Shown here: in pieces, positions 22,239 to 31,330 of the stretch | Numbering within the stretch: position 1 is the first letter of the stretch | Layout of the letters: each line of letters starts with the position of its first letter | Notes under the pieces: model-generated | What the model was told of the DNA's origin: nothing | The model's input: only the letters and a program-made list of their open reading frames with translations | Databases searched by the model: none | Translations under genes and position numbers: made by a program | DNA from: Rubrivivax albus | Lineage (GTDB): Bacteria > Pseudomonadota > Gammaproteobacteria > Burkholderiales > Burkholderiaceae_C | NCBI RefSeq assembly: GCF_004016515.1 | Contig: NZ_SACT01000005.1 | Location: 1-64,000 of the forward strand | Direction: 5' to 3' | Length of the DNA stretch: 64,000 nt

Positions 22239-23441
22239 ATGAACGATGTTTCCAATGCCGCGCGGGGTCAGGCCAACCGCGATGACCTGCTCTCGCCGGC
22301 CACGCAGATCGTGCGCAACCGCGCCGACTACCTGGGCGAAGGCCAGGACGACGTCGGCCAGCGCATTGCGGACGACAAGCTCGAGCTGTTCGTCGCCGTC
22401 GATCCGGCACAGGCCATGCTGCAGCAGTTCGCCGCGCTGCAGCCGGAGTTCATCGCGCTGCACGACGTGGGCAGCAGCCAATCCCTGCGCCTGCTGGGTG
22501 CCATTGCTGGCGCCTTGAACACGCGCGTGCAGACCCTGTCCATCCGCCGCCAGGGCCACGGCGTGGCGCTGGCGGTGTTGCCGTTCGTCGAACTGCCCGG
22601 CCGCGGCAACCAGCATCTGCGCGTATACAGCACCGACATCGACACCGATTCGCAGTCCCGCAAGCAGCTGGCCTCCGTGCTGCTGGGGCACGCACGCCTG
22701 GGCGTGCTGCTCGTCGGCGAGATGCCCGGGCATCTGCTGACGGGTGCCCTGCAGCCGGTGCGCGAGGCCGTGGTCCGCGGGCCGTGGCCAAACCGCGACC
22801 TTCTGATGGTGCCGTTGGGTTCGCCCGGTGCGCTGGCAGCCCAGGCCGCCGCCATCAACGGCCCTCGGGGCCTGAACGTCCGTGTGACGCCGCAGGCTGC
22901 GTCGTCGAACGACGCCTGGGGCTACGTCACCGGTGCCTGGAACCGCTTGCGCGAGTCGTCGGCGCCTGCCGCCAAGGCCCCGCTGGCGCAACGGCCGATG
23001 CCGTCCAGCACGTCGGAAGCCCCGACCGAGGCCATGCCGCTTCCGGGCGCCGAACCCGACCCGCAGGACCTCAGGGCGGGCCGCTGGGCCGACTACCTGC
23101 GGGCATGCCAGGCCATCAAGGGCCTGGTCAGCGCCTGCGTCTTCGAGGCCCGTAGCGGCCACCCCCTGGCCCACTGCGGTGCCCGCCCGGACGCCCGTCA
23201 TCTGGTGACCGAAGGACTGAAGCTCTTCAATGCGATGGCCGAGTGTGGCCGCGGCCTGGGCCTCGGGCCGTCGCAGCCCGATGCGGCGATCACGCTGACG
23301 GGCCACCACCTGCTGATGCACCCGCTGCCAGGCCATCCGGGCATCGTGATGCACGCCGTGCTCGACGCCAGCGTGGCCAACCTGACGCTGGCGCGCATGC
23401 AACTGCAGCGCGTCGACACGGCGGTACTGGGCGAGCACTGA
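22239..23441 (+). CDS. Roadblock/LC7-like domain protein, function unknown
   Basis: About 400 residues from ATG 22239, chosen because a GGGGGGTC ribosome-binding site precedes it; a longer frame from 22140 has unlikely composition. The N-terminal half (about 25-230) has a mixed alpha/beta pattern (KLELFVAVDPAQAMLQQFAA, then FVELPGRGNQHLRVYSTDID) that I cannot assign. The C-terminal 110 residues (YLRACQAIKGLVSACVFEAR, then HPLPGHPGIVMHAVLDASVANLTLARMQL) resemble Roadblock/LC7 domains that regulate small GTPases, for example in MglB-like systems. No MglA-type GTPase gene is adjacent. It is divergent from nadB. Confidence 0.5.
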   Translation: MNDVSNAARGQANRDDLLSPATQIVRNRADYLGEGQDDVGQRIADDKLELFVAVDPAQAMLQQFAALQPEFIALHDVGSSQSLRLLGAIAGALNTRVQTLSIRRQGHGVALAVLPFVELPGRGNQHLRVYSTDIDTDSQSRKQLASVLLGHARLGVLLVGEMPGHLLTGALQPVREAVVRGPWPNRDLLMVPLGSPGALAAQAAAINGPRGLNVRVTPQAASSNDAWGYVTGAWNRLRESSAPAAKAPLAQRPMPSSTSEAPTEAMPLPGAEPDPQDLRAGRWADYLRACQAIKGLVSACVFEARSGHPLAHCGARPDARHLVTEGLKLFNAMAECGRGLGLGPSQPDAAITLTGHHLLMHPLPGHPGIVMHAVLDASVANLTLARMQLQRVDTAVLGEH

Positions 23442-23483
23442 CCCGTCGGCGACCGGCAGGCGAGGCGGGCGCCGGGCCGGTGG

Positions 23484-26450
23484 TCAGGCCAGGTGCTGCG
23501 CCAGAACGCGCGCCACGTGCAGCGCTTGGCGCTGCGCGCCGTCGGCGATCTGGTGCCGGCAGCTGGTGCCGTCGGCCACGATGATCGCCTCGGGCGCCGC
23601 ACGCACGGCCGGCAGCAGGGCCGACTCGGCCATCTGCATCGACACCTCATGGTGCACCGCCTCGTAGCCGAAGGCACCGGCCATGCCGCAGCAGGAGCTC
23701 TCGATGGCCTGCACGTCGGCTCCGGGGATCAGCTTCAGCACCTCGAGCACGGGTGGCATGGCGCCGAAGGCCTTCTGGTGGCAGTGGCCGTGCACGCGGA
23801 TCGGCTGGGTGGCCGCTTTCAACGTCGGCGCAAAGCGGCCAGCACGGTGCTCCAGCGCCAGGAACTCCTCCAGCAGCAGCGCCCGGTCGGCCTGCCGCTG
23901 CGCCGCCGGGCCCAGGCCCATGACGAGGAACTCGTCGCGCAGGCTCAGCAGGCAGGACGGCTCCAGGCCAACGATGACGATGCCGGCGTCGACAAAGGGC
24001 GCGAAGGTGTCCAGCAGCGCGCGGGCGCGCACCTTGGCCTCGTCGGCCAGGCCGGCGGCCAGCAGCGTGCGGCCGCAGCAGGGCGACCGCCCGTCGGCCT
24101 GCCGCGCCACGTGCACCGCATAACCCCCGGCCTGCAGCACGCGCACCGCATCCACGGCGTTCTCGGTCTCGAAGGCACCGTTGAAGGTGTCGACGAACAG
24201 CACCACGCCCTTGCCGTGCTTCGCGGCGGCCAGCACCTCGTCGCGGCTGGCGAGCTTCAGCGTGGGCGCGGCAGCCTCGAAATCGTCGGCGCGGAAGCGC
24301 GGCAGCGAGCGTTTGGCCGACAGCCCCAGCCAGCGCTCCGACAAGGCCGCGGCGCCCGGCACCACATCACGCAGGTTGAACAGCCACGGCAGCCGCCGGC
24401 CCCAGCGCGCGATCTCCGGCAGCCGGGCCACCAGGCGGTCCTTCATCGGCACGCCGTGGGTGCGGGCCCGCTGGGCGGCGACCTCCAGCTTCATCTTGGC
24501 CATGTCCACGCCGGTGGGGCAGTCGCGCCTGCAGCCCTTGCAGCCCACGCAGAGGTCCAGCGCCTCGGCCACGGCGTCTGACGTCACGCCGCCCTCGATC
24601 TGCCCCGACAGCGCCAGCCGCAGCGTGTTGGCGCGGCCGCGCGTGAGGTGCTGCTCGTCACGGGTGACGCGGTAGCTCGGGCACATGGTGCCGGCGTCGA
24701 ACTTGCGGCAGTGCCCGTTGTTGTTGCACATCTCCACTGCCTTGGCCAGGCCGCCGGTGGTGTCGCCACCGGTGCCGGGTGCCGTGGTCCGCTCGGTGAC
24801 GGGGTCGTTCTGCACGTCCCAGGCCGACCAGTCGAACACCGGCGTCAGCGGGATGGTGCGGTAGCTGGGCGGGAAGCGGAACAGCGCCGCATCGTCCATC
24901 TTCGGCGGGTCGACGATCTTGCCCGGGTTCAGCAGGCCGGCCGGGTCCAGGTGCTGCTTGATGGCGCGGAAGGCCTCGTCCAGCTTCGGGCCGAACTGCC
25001 AGCGGATCCACTCGCCGCGGCACAGGCCGTCCCCGTGCTCGCCGCTGTAGGCGCCCTTGAACTTGCGCACCAGGGCCGCTGCTTCCTCGGCGATGGCGCG
25101 CATCTTCACGGCGCCGTCGCGGCGCATGTCCAGGATGGGCCGCACGTGCAGCGTGCCCACCGACGCATGCGCGTACCAGGTGCCCCGCGAGCCGTGGCGT
25201 GCGAAGACCTCGGTCAGCGCGTCGGTGTACTCGGCCAGGTGCACCAGCGGCACGGCGCAGTCCTCGATGAAGCTCACCGGCTTGCCGTCGCCCTTGAGGC
25301 TCATCATGATGTTCAGGCCGGCCTTGCGCACCTCCCACAGCGCCTTCTGTGCTGCCTCGTAGGGCATCTCGACCACACTGCCAGGGAGACCCAGGTCGCC
25401 CATCAGGGTCACCAGCGCGGCCAGCTGCTTCAGCAGCACGGCGCCGTCGTCGCCGCTGAACTCGACGAGCAGGATGGCCTCGGGCTGGCCGATCAACGCG
25501 GTCTCGATCACCGGCCGGAACGCGGGGTTGGCGCGCGCCAGCTCGATCATCGTGCGGTCCACCAGCTCCACCGCGCTCGGGCCCAGCGTGACGATGTGCT
25601 GGGCCGAGTCCATGGCCGCGTGGAAGCGGGTGTAGTTCACCACGCCCAGCACCTTGTGCTTCGGCAGCCGCGCCAGCTGCAGGTGCAGCCGCCGCGTGAC
25701 GGCCAGCGTGCCCTCGCTGCCCACCAGCAGGTGCGCCAGGTTGACGCTGCCGTCGCCGGTGTAGGGGCGTTCGCTGCGCGGGTGGAAGATGTCCAGGTTG
25801 TAGCCGGCCACGCGGCGCAGCACCTGCGGCCAGTGGGCTTCGATCTCGGCGCGGTGGGTGTCGGCCAGGCCGCGCACGAAGTCGGCGATCGCGACGGCAT
25901 CGCCACTGAGCCGGTCCACCGGCCCGAAGTGCAGGCGGCGGCCGTCGGCCAGCCAGGCGTCGATGCCGCGCACGTTGTGCACCATGTTGCCGTAGGCGAT
26001 GCTGCGCGAGCCGCAGGAGTTGTTGCCCGCCATGCCGCCCAGCGTGGCCTGCGCGCTGGTGGAGACGTCCACCGGATACCAGAGGCCGTGCCGCTTCAGC
26101 TGCGCGTTCAGATGATCCAGCACCAGGCCGCCGTCCACCTCGGCTGTCATGCCGTCCACGTCTACCGCGTGCACCTGGCGCAGGTGCTTGGTGAAGTCGA
26201 TCACCAGCGCGTCGCCCGTGGTCTGGCCGCACTGCGAGGTGCCAGCACCCCGCGGCAGCACCGGCGTGCCGGTCTCGCGTGCGATGGCCAGCGCGGTGGC
26301 CACGTCGTCCTCGGTGCGCGGCACGAAGACGCCGCGCGGCACGATCTGGTAGATCGACGCGTCGGTGGCGTAGCGGCCGCGCGAGGCGGCGTCGAACAAC
26401 ACCTCGCCCGCGGTCTCCCGCTGCAGACGCGCCGCGAGTTCGCCGTTCAT
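23484..26450 (-). CDS. FAD-binding and [4Fe-4S] 2-hydroxyacid dehydrogenase (YdiJ-like)
   Basis: A 988-residue fusion. An FAD-binding type 4 domain (about 30-270) has PRGAGTSQCGQTTGDALVID and AGNNSCGSRSI. A lactate-dehydrogenase-type FAD-linked C-terminal domain follows (to about 545). Two Cys clusters come next: CNNNGHCRKF...CPSY near 575 and CVGCKGCRRDCPTG near 633. CCG-type domains end the protein, with CCGRT near 788 and CCGMAG near 917. This is the architecture of YdiJ/D-2-hydroxyglutarate dehydrogenase-like enzymes that pass electrons from a 2-hydroxyacid to a quinone or electron carrier. It overlaps the GntR gene by 4 bp (ATGA), so regulator and enzyme are one transcript, divergent from the aminotransferase and TRAP genes. 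Its substrate is presumably one they import. Confidence 0.85.
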   Translation of the reverse strand: MNGELAARLQRETAGEVLFDAASRGRYATDASIYQIVPRGVFVPRTEDDVATALAIARETGTPVLPRGAGTSQCGQTTGDALVIDFTKHLRQVHAVDVDGMTAEVDGGLVLDHLNAQLKRHGLWYPVDVSTSAQATLGGMAGNNSCGSRSIAYGNMVHNVRGIDAWLADGRRLHFGPVDRLSGDAVAIADFVRGLADTHRAEIEAHWPQVLRRVAGYNLDIFHPRSERPYTGDGSVNLAHLLVGSEGTLAVTRRLHLQLARLPKHKVLGVVNYTRFHAAMDSAQHIVTLGPSAVELVDRTMIELARANPAFRPVIETALIGQPEAILLVEFSGDDGAVLLKQLAALVTLMGDLGLPGSVVEMPYEAAQKALWEVRKAGLNIMMSLKGDGKPVSFIEDCAVPLVHLAEYTDALTEVFARHGSRGTWYAHASVGTLHVRPILDMRRDGAVKMRAIAEEAAALVRKFKGAYSGEHGDGLCRGEWIRWQFGPKLDEAFRAIKQHLDPAGLLNPGKIVDPPKMDDAALFRFPPSYRTIPLTPVFDWSAWDVQNDPVTERTTAPGTGGDTTGGLAKAVEMCNNNGHCRKFDAGTMCPSYRVTRDEQHLTRGRANTLRLALSGQIEGGVTSDAVAEALDLCVGCKGCRRDCPTGVDMAKMKLEVAAQRARTHGVPMKDRLVARLPEIARWGRRLPWLFNLRDVVPGAAALSERWLGLSAKRSLPRFRADDFEAAAPTLKLASRDEVLAAAKHGKGVVLFVDTFNGAFETENAVDAVRVLQAGGYAVHVARQADGRSPCCGRTLLAAGLADEAKVRARALLDTFAPFVDAGIVIVGLEPSCLLSLRDEFLVMGLGPAAQRQADRALLLEEFLALEHRAGRFAPTLKAATQPIRVHGHCHQKAFGAMPPVLEVLKLIPGADVQAIESSCCGMAGAFGYEAVHHEVSMQMAESALLPAVRAAPEAIIVADGTSCRHQIADGAQRQALHVARVLAQHLA

Positions 26451-27145
26451 GCCACCCCCTGCTGCAGCAACTCCAGCACCGCGTCGCGCTTATGGTTCAG
26501 GTGCTGCACCATCAACGCGCGCAGGCCCGCGGCGTCGCGCGTGGCCAGCATGTCGATCATGGCCTCGTGTTCCTTGACCGCGCGCTGCCACTTGCGGTCG
26601 TCGAAGTTGGAGCGGAAGCGCAGCGCCTGCAGGCGGGCGTTGACGGTGCGGTAGGTCTGCTGCAGCACCGGGTTGCGCGCCGCGGCGTTGATGGCGTCGT
26701 GGATCTGCGCGTTCAGCCGGTAGTAGCCCGACAGGTCGCGCCGCGTGAACGCGGCCAGCATCTCGTAGTGCAGCGCGCGCACCTCGGCCAGTTCGGCGTC
26801 GGTGATGCGCTGCGCCGCCAGTTCGCCGGACTGCGCCTCCAGCCCCGCGATGACCTCGAAGGTGTGCGCCACGTCCTGTGCCGAGAGCTGCACCGCCACC
26901 GCGCCGCGGTTGGGCAGCAGTTCCACCAGGCCCTCGGCCGCCAGCGTGCGGATGGCCTCGCGCAGCGGCGTGCGCGAGACCTGCAGCCGCTCCGACAGCT
27001 CGCGCTCGTTGAGCTTGGCGCCGGGCGCAATCACGCCCTCGACGATCAGCCGGCGCAGGCGCCCGGCCGCGGCCTCGTGCAGCACCTGGCGCGGGATCGT
27101 GATCGCGTCGTCGAGGTCGCTCGCAGGGTTTTCCCTTGTTTGCAT
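26447..27145 (-). CDS. GntR family regulator (FCD/FadR subfamily)
   Basis: A 232-residue protein. An N-terminal winged helix (residues about 20-85: LHEAAAGRLRRLIVEGVIAPG, LNERELSERLQVSRTPLREA) is followed by an all-helical FCD effector domain, with the metal-type residues in LNAQIHDAINAAARN and VKEHEAMIDML. FCD members sense organic acids. ATG 27145 is chosen because it starts the conserved region after a short basic tail and because a palindrome overlaps it, suggesting autoregulation. It is divergent from the aminotransferase-TRAP operon and is co-translated with the FAD/Fe-S dehydrogenase. Confidence 0.88.
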   Translation of the reverse strand: MQTRENPASDLDDAITIPRQVLHEAAAGRLRRLIVEGVIAPGAKLNERELSERLQVSRTPLREAIRTLAAEGLVELLPNRGAVAVQLSAQDVAHTFEVIAGLEAQSGELAAQRITDAELAEVRALHYEMLAAFTRRDLSGYYRLNAQIHDAINAAARNPVLQQTYRTVNARLQALRFRSNFDDRKWQRAVKEHEAMIDMLATRDAAGLRALMVQHLNHKRDAVLELLQQGVA

Positions 27146-27215
27146 GCAAATCCGAATCGAGTTCAGCCGTAGTCTACGACGCAACCCGATTGACAAAGGC
27201 ATTTTGTATGCAAAA
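27139..27215. promoter_or_regulatory. Two palindromic candidate GntR operators in the divergent promoter region
   Basis: TTTGCATGCAAA (27139-27150) is a perfect palindrome covering the regulator's start codon. TTTTGTATGCAAAA (27202-27215) has 5-bp perfect arms around a 4-bp centre. Both resemble the TTGTATACAA-like sites used by FadR-subfamily regulators. A TTGACA at 27190-27195 could be the -35 of the rightward promoter, with the second operator lying where -10 would be. The regulator encoded at 26447-27145 is the likely ligand. Confidence 0.55.
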
Positions 27216-27237
27216 CTGAATCGCATTGGAGCCTTGC

Positions 27238-28467
27238 ATGCTGACCCTCGACCACCACCCCAGCGGCCGCCACTTCCTGCAGATCCCGGGTCCCAGCCCG
27301 GTGCCGGACCGCATCCTGCGGGCGATGAGCCTGCCGACCATCGACCACCGCGGCCCCGAGTTCGGTGCACTCGGCCTGAAGGTGCTGGCCGGGCTGAAGC
27401 AGGTGTTCCAGACCGAACATCCGGTGGTCGTCTACCCGGCATCGGGCACCGGCGCCTGGGAAGCGGCACTGGCCAACGTGTGTTCGCCGGGTGATCAACT
27501 GCTGATGGTGGAGACCGGCCACTTCGCCACGCTGTGGAAGAAGCTGGCCGAGCGCCTGGGCCTGCAGCCCGAATTCATCACCCTGCCCGGCACCTGCGCG
27601 CAGACCGGCCTGCCCAACGCCTGGCGCCACGGCGTGCCGGCCGAGCGCATCGCCGAGCGCCTGAAGGCCGACACCGGCCACGCCATCAAGGCCGTGTGCG
27701 TGGTGCACAACGAGACCTCCACCGGCGTCACCAGCGACATCGCCGCCGTGCGCCGCGCCATCGACGCCGCCGGCCACCCGGCGCTGCTGATGGTGGACAG
27801 CATCTCCGGCCTGGCCAGCGCCGAGTTCCGGCACGACGCCTGGGGCGTGGACGTCACCGTCAGCGGCTCGCAGAAGGGCCTGATGCTGCCGCCGGGCATC
27901 AGCTTCAACGCCCTGTCGCCCAAGGCGCTGGCGGCGGCCCGGACGGCCACGCTGCCCAAGGCCTTCTGGGCCTGGGACGAGATCGTGGAGATGAACCAGA
28001 GCGGCTACTGGCCCTACACGCCCAACACCAACCTGCTCTACGGCCTGCACGAGGCGCTGGACATGATCCTCGGCCAGGGCCTGGACGTGATCTTCGCGCG
28101 CCACCAGCGCTGGGCCGCCGGCGTGCGCGCCGCGGTGCAGGCCTGGGGCCTGCCCATCCAGTGCGCCGACCCGGCGGTGTACTCGCCGGTGCTCACCGGC
28201 GTGGTGACTCCCGAAGGCGTGGACGCCGACGCGCTGCGCAAGCTCATCCACACGCGCTTCGACCTCTCGCTGGGCACCGGCCTGGGCAAGGTCAAGGGCC
28301 GCATGTTCCGCATCGGCCACCTCGGCGACTGCAACGACCTCACGCTGATGGCCGCGCTCTCGGGCTGCGAGATGGGCCTGAAGCTGGCCGGCGTCCCGCT
28401 GGCCGGCAGCGGCGTGGCCGCTGCGATTGCGCATTTCGCCGCACACCCGGCGCCGACCGCAGGCTGA
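27238..28467 (+). CDS. Class V aminotransferase (serine/alanine-glyoxylate aminotransferase-like)
   Basis: A 409-residue PLP enzyme. It starts with the family's FLQIPGPSPVPDRILRAM and THR-like DHRGPEF. It has the ASGTGAWEAALAN region, the HNETSTGVTSDIAA segment and the PLP lysine in VSGSQKGLMLPPG (about residue 218). The length and order fit serine-glyoxylate, alanine-glyoxylate and aspartate-glyoxylate aminotransferases; the amino donor cannot be told. ATG 27238 is used because the protein begins with family-like sequence there and the preceding 23 bp contain the candidate operator. It is first in an operon with a TRAP transporter, an enoyl-CoA hydratase and a CoA-transferase. Confidence 0.85.
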   Translation: MLTLDHHPSGRHFLQIPGPSPVPDRILRAMSLPTIDHRGPEFGALGLKVLAGLKQVFQTEHPVVVYPASGTGAWEAALANVCSPGDQLLMVETGHFATLWKKLAERLGLQPEFITLPGTCAQTGLPNAWRHGVPAERIAERLKADTGHAIKAVCVVHNETSTGVTSDIAAVRRAIDAAGHPALLMVDSISGLASAEFRHDAWGVDVTVSGSQKGLMLPPGISFNALSPKALAAARTATLPKAFWAWDEIVEMNQSGYWPYTPNTNLLYGLHEALDMILGQGLDVIFARHQRWAAGVRAAVQAWGLPIQCADPAVYSPVLTGVVTPEGVDADALRKLIHTRFDLSLGTGLGKVKGRMFRIGHLGDCNDLTLMAALSGCEMGLKLAGVPLAGSGVAAAIAHFAAHPAPTAG

Positions 28468-28507
28468 ACGCCTTTCCTTCTTCCACGACGACACAGGAGA
28501 CACCACC

Positions 28508-29494
28508 ATGCCGATCCGCCGCACCCTGCTGGCCGCCGCCGCCCTCGGCGCCCTGGCCGCCGCCCTGCCCGCCCACGCGCAGATGGAGCTCAAGCTCGGC
28601 CACGTCGGCGGCCCGGGCTCGTTGTTCGAGCTTTCGGCCAACGAGTTCGCGCGCATCGCCAACGAGAAGCTGGCCGGCAAGGCCAAGGTGGTCACCTTCG
28701 GTTCCAGCCAGTTGGGCGGCGACCGTGAGCTGATGCAGAAGCTGCGCCTGGGCACGGTGGACTTCGCGATCCCCTCCAGCGTGATGTCCAGCGAGGTCGA
28801 CGCCTTCGGCATGTTCGAGATGCCCTACCTGGTGAAGAACCGCCAGCACATGCAGAAGATCGAGGCCGAGGTGGTCTGGCCGTCGCTGGCGCCGCTGGCC
28901 GAGGCCAAGGGCTACAAGATCCTGGCGGTGTGGGAGAACGGCTTCCGCAACATCACCACCAACACCAAGCCCATCGTCAAGCCGGCCGACCTGGCCGGCA
29001 TGAAGCTGCGCGTGCCGCAGGGCAAGTGGCGCGTGAAGATGTTCCAGGCCTACGGCGCCAACCCCAGCCCGATGGCGCTGTCGGAAGTCTTCGTGGCGCT
29101 GCAGACCGGCGTCATGGACGGCCAGGAGAACCCGCTGACGCAGATCTACTCCAGCAAGTTCCAGGAGGTGCAGAAGTTCCTGTCGATGACCGGCCACGTC
29201 TACACCCCGGCCTACCTGGTCAGCGGCGCACGCCGCTTCGGCAGCCTGCCGGCCGACGTGCAGGCCGCCCTGGCCGCCGCGGCCAAGGAGACGCAGGCCT
29301 ACGTCTACGCGCAGGCCGCCAAGCTCGACGACGAACTGCTGGCCAAGATCAAGGCCGCCGGCGTGCAGGTCAACGAGGCCGACAAGGACGCCTTCATCGC
29401 CGCCAGCAAGGCGGTGTACGAGGAGTACGCCAAGGAGGTGCCGGCCGGCGGCGCCCTGGTGGACAAGGCCATCGCGCTCGGCAAGGGGATGTGA
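28508..29494 (+). CDS. dctP: TRAP transporter solute-binding protein (DctP)
   Basis: A 328-residue periplasmic protein with a Sec signal peptide (residues 1 to about 25, ending LPAHAQ). The mature protein has the DctP fold signature: LGHVGGPGSLFELSANEFARI, then FGSSQLGGDRELMQKLRLG and LRVPQGKWRVKMFQAYGANP with the carboxylate-binding Arg, and MDGQENPLTQIYS. It delivers an organic acid to the membrane subunits encoded next. It follows the aminotransferase gene by 40 bp and starts after an AGGAGA ribosome-binding site. Confidence 0.9.
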   Translation: MPIRRTLLAAAALGALAAALPAHAQMELKLGHVGGPGSLFELSANEFARIANEKLAGKAKVVTFGSSQLGGDRELMQKLRLGTVDFAIPSSVMSSEVDAFGMFEMPYLVKNRQHMQKIEAEVVWPSLAPLAEAKGYKILAVWENGFRNITTNTKPIVKPADLAGMKLRVPQGKWRVKMFQAYGANPSPMALSEVFVALQTGVMDGQENPLTQIYSSKFQEVQKFLSMTGHVYTPAYLVSGARRFGSLPADVQAALAAAAKETQAYVYAQAAKLDDELLAKIKAAGVQVNEADKDAFIAASKAVYEEYAKEVPAGGALVDKAIALGKGM

Positions 29495-29498
29495 TTCC

Positions 29499-30050
29499 GT
29501 GACCCTGCTGCGCACCGCCTTCGAGCGGGCGCTGACGGCCTTCGTGATCTTCCTGCTGGCGCTGCTGGCGGTGGTGATCCTGGTCGGCGTCGCCTGCCGC
29601 AAGCTCGAGATCCCGCTCGTCTGGTACGACGAGGGCGCGTCCATCATGCTCGCCTGGCTCACCTACTACGGTGCGGCGCTGGCGGCGCTCAAGCGCGCCC
29701 ACATCGGCTTCCCGGGCCTGGTCAACGCCATGCCGCCGCGGCTGCGCGTGGCGGCGGTGCTGTTCGGCGAGGCCTGCGTGATCGGCTTCTTCGGCCTGCT
29801 GACCTGGTTCGGCGTGCAGGTGCTGCAGATCCTGGAAGGCGACACCATGGTCAGCCTGACCTGGGTGCCCACGCAGTTCACGCAGTCGGTGATCCCGATC
29901 GGCGGCGCGCTGTTCATCGTGGCGCAGCTGCTCAGCCTGCCCGAGGTGCTGCGCCAGGCCCGCGGCGCCGGCATCGTCGACCACGAGCAGGCCCCCGTGG
30001 CCGAGGTCATGCAGCAGGGCGAGACCGCCGTCGAAGGGCGTGCGCGGTGA
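29499..30050 (+). CDS. dctQ: TRAP transporter small membrane subunit (DctQ)
   Basis: A 183-residue protein with four hydrophobic helices (about 10-32, 45-62, 83-105 and 128-148). It carries the WYDEGASIMLAWLTYYGAALAALKRAHI segment, typical of DctQ between helices 1 and 3. It starts at GTG 29499, four bases after the dctP stop codon, and its stop overlaps the dctM start. It forms the integral membrane complex with DctM. The C-terminal tail after about 150 is soluble and acidic. Confidence 0.88.
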   Translation: MTLLRTAFERALTAFVIFLLALLAVVILVGVACRKLEIPLVWYDEGASIMLAWLTYYGAALAALKRAHIGFPGLVNAMPPRLRVAAVLFGEACVIGFFGLLTWFGVQVLQILEGDTMVSLTWVPTQFTQSVIPIGGALFIVAQLLSLPEVLRQARGAGIVDHEQAPVAEVMQQGETAVEGRAR

Positions 30051-31330
30051 TCGTCGCCTTCATGTTCCTGGGCCTGGTGGGCCTGATCCTGCTGAACGTG
30101 CCCATCGCGGTGTCCCTGGGCATCGTGGCCATGGGCGCGATGAGCTGGTCCGGCGGCTTCGACAGCCTGCTGAACTCGGCCATCGTGATGTTCAGCGGCG
30201 CCACCAGCTTCCCGCTGCTGGCCATTCCGCTGTTCATCTTGGCCGGCGCCATCATGAACTCGTCCAGCCTGTCGCGGCGGCTGATCGCCTTTGCGTCGGC
30301 GCTGTTCGGCTTCGTCAAGGGCGGGCTGGCGATGATCAACATCGGCACCTCGATGTTCTTCGCCGAGATCTCCGGCTCGGCGGTGGCCGACGTGGCCGCG
30401 ATGGGATCGATCCTGATCCCGGCGATGAAGAAGAAGGGCTACCCCAAGGAGTTCGCCGCCGCCATCACGTCCAGCTCGGCCACGCTGGCGGTGATCATTC
30501 CGCCGTCGATCCCGATGATCCTGTACGCGGTGATGGCCGATGCCTCGGTGGTGCAGATCTTCGTCGCCGGCATCATCCCCGGCATCCTGGGCGGCGGCGG
30601 CATGATGGCCCTGGCCTGGTGGTACGCGAAGAAATACAACTACCCGGTGGAGGAGGTCTTCAACTGGAAGCGGGTGAAGTCCACCTTCAAGGACGCGGCC
30701 TGGGCCTTCCTGCTGCCGCTGATCATCCTGGGCGGCATCTTCGGCGGCGTGGTCACCGCCACCGAAGGTGCAGCGCTGGCGGTGCTGGCGGCACTGTTCA
30801 TCGGCGGCGTGATCTACCGCGAGCTGGACTGGAAGCACCTGTACGCCGCCATGATGGACGGCGCCATGCAGACCGCCACCGTGATGCTGCTGGTGGCCGC
30901 GTCGGCCCTGCTGGGCGTGTACCTGACGGAGCAGCAGATGCCGCAGCAGCTGGCGGCCTGGATCTCCGGGCTGACCAGCGACCGCACCGCGGTGCTGATG
31001 ATCCTGAACGTGTTCTTCCTGATCATCGGCCTGTTCCTGCACTCGGCGGCGGCCATCATCCTGGTGGTGCCCATCGTCATGCCGCTGGTGCACAAGGTGG
31101 GCATCGACCCGGTGCACTTCGGCCTCATCGTCACGCTGAACCTGGGCATCGGCCAGCAGACGCCGCCGGTGGCCAGCGTGCTGATGGCCAGCTGCTCCAT
31201 CGCCAAGGCCGACATGTGGGCCGTCACGCGCGTGAACCTGCCCTTCATCGGCGTGCTGCTGGCGGTGCTGATGCTGGTGACCTACGTGCCGGCGGTGCCG
31301 ATGTCGCTGGTGCAGCTGTTCTACCGATGA
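30047..31330 (+). CDS. dctM: TRAP transporter large membrane subunit (DctM)
   Basis: A 427-residue protein of normal DctM length with about 12 membrane helices. Landmarks are FPLLAIPLFILAGAIMNSSSLS near the start, then GTSMFFAEISGSAVADVAAMGSILIPAM, SSATLAVIIPPSIPMILYAV, and GIGQQTPPVASVL near the end. It is the permease that moves the substrate with sodium. GTG start at 30047 overlaps dctQ (GTGA). Its stop overlaps the enoyl-CoA hydratase start. Confidence 0.92.
   Translation: MIVAFMFLGLVGLILLNVPIAVSLGIVAMGAMSWSGGFDSLLNSAIVMFSGATSFPLLAIPLFILAGAIMNSSSLSRRLIAFASALFGFVKGGLAMINIGTSMFFAEISGSAVADVAAMGSILIPAMKKKGYPKEFAAAITSSSATLAVIIPPSIPMILYAVMADASVVQIFVAGIIPGILGGGGMMALAWWYAKKYNYPVEEVFNWKRVKSTFKDAAWAFLLPLIILGGIFGGVVTATEGAALAVLAALFIGGVIYRELDWKHLYAAMMDGAMQTATVMLLVAASALLGVYLTEQQMPQQLAAWISGLTSDRTAVLMILNVFFLIIGLFLHSAAAIILVVPIVMPLVHKVGIDPVHFGLIVTLNLGIGQQTPPVASVLMASCSIAKADMWAVTRVNLPFIGVLLAVLMLVTYVPAVPMSLVQLFYR

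Noticed and set aside
24648..26654. 668-codon frame antisense to the FAD/Fe-S dehydrogenase gene
   Set aside because: Composition is a codon-reversal artefact of the dehydrogenase gene, whose domains and Cys clusters are unambiguous.
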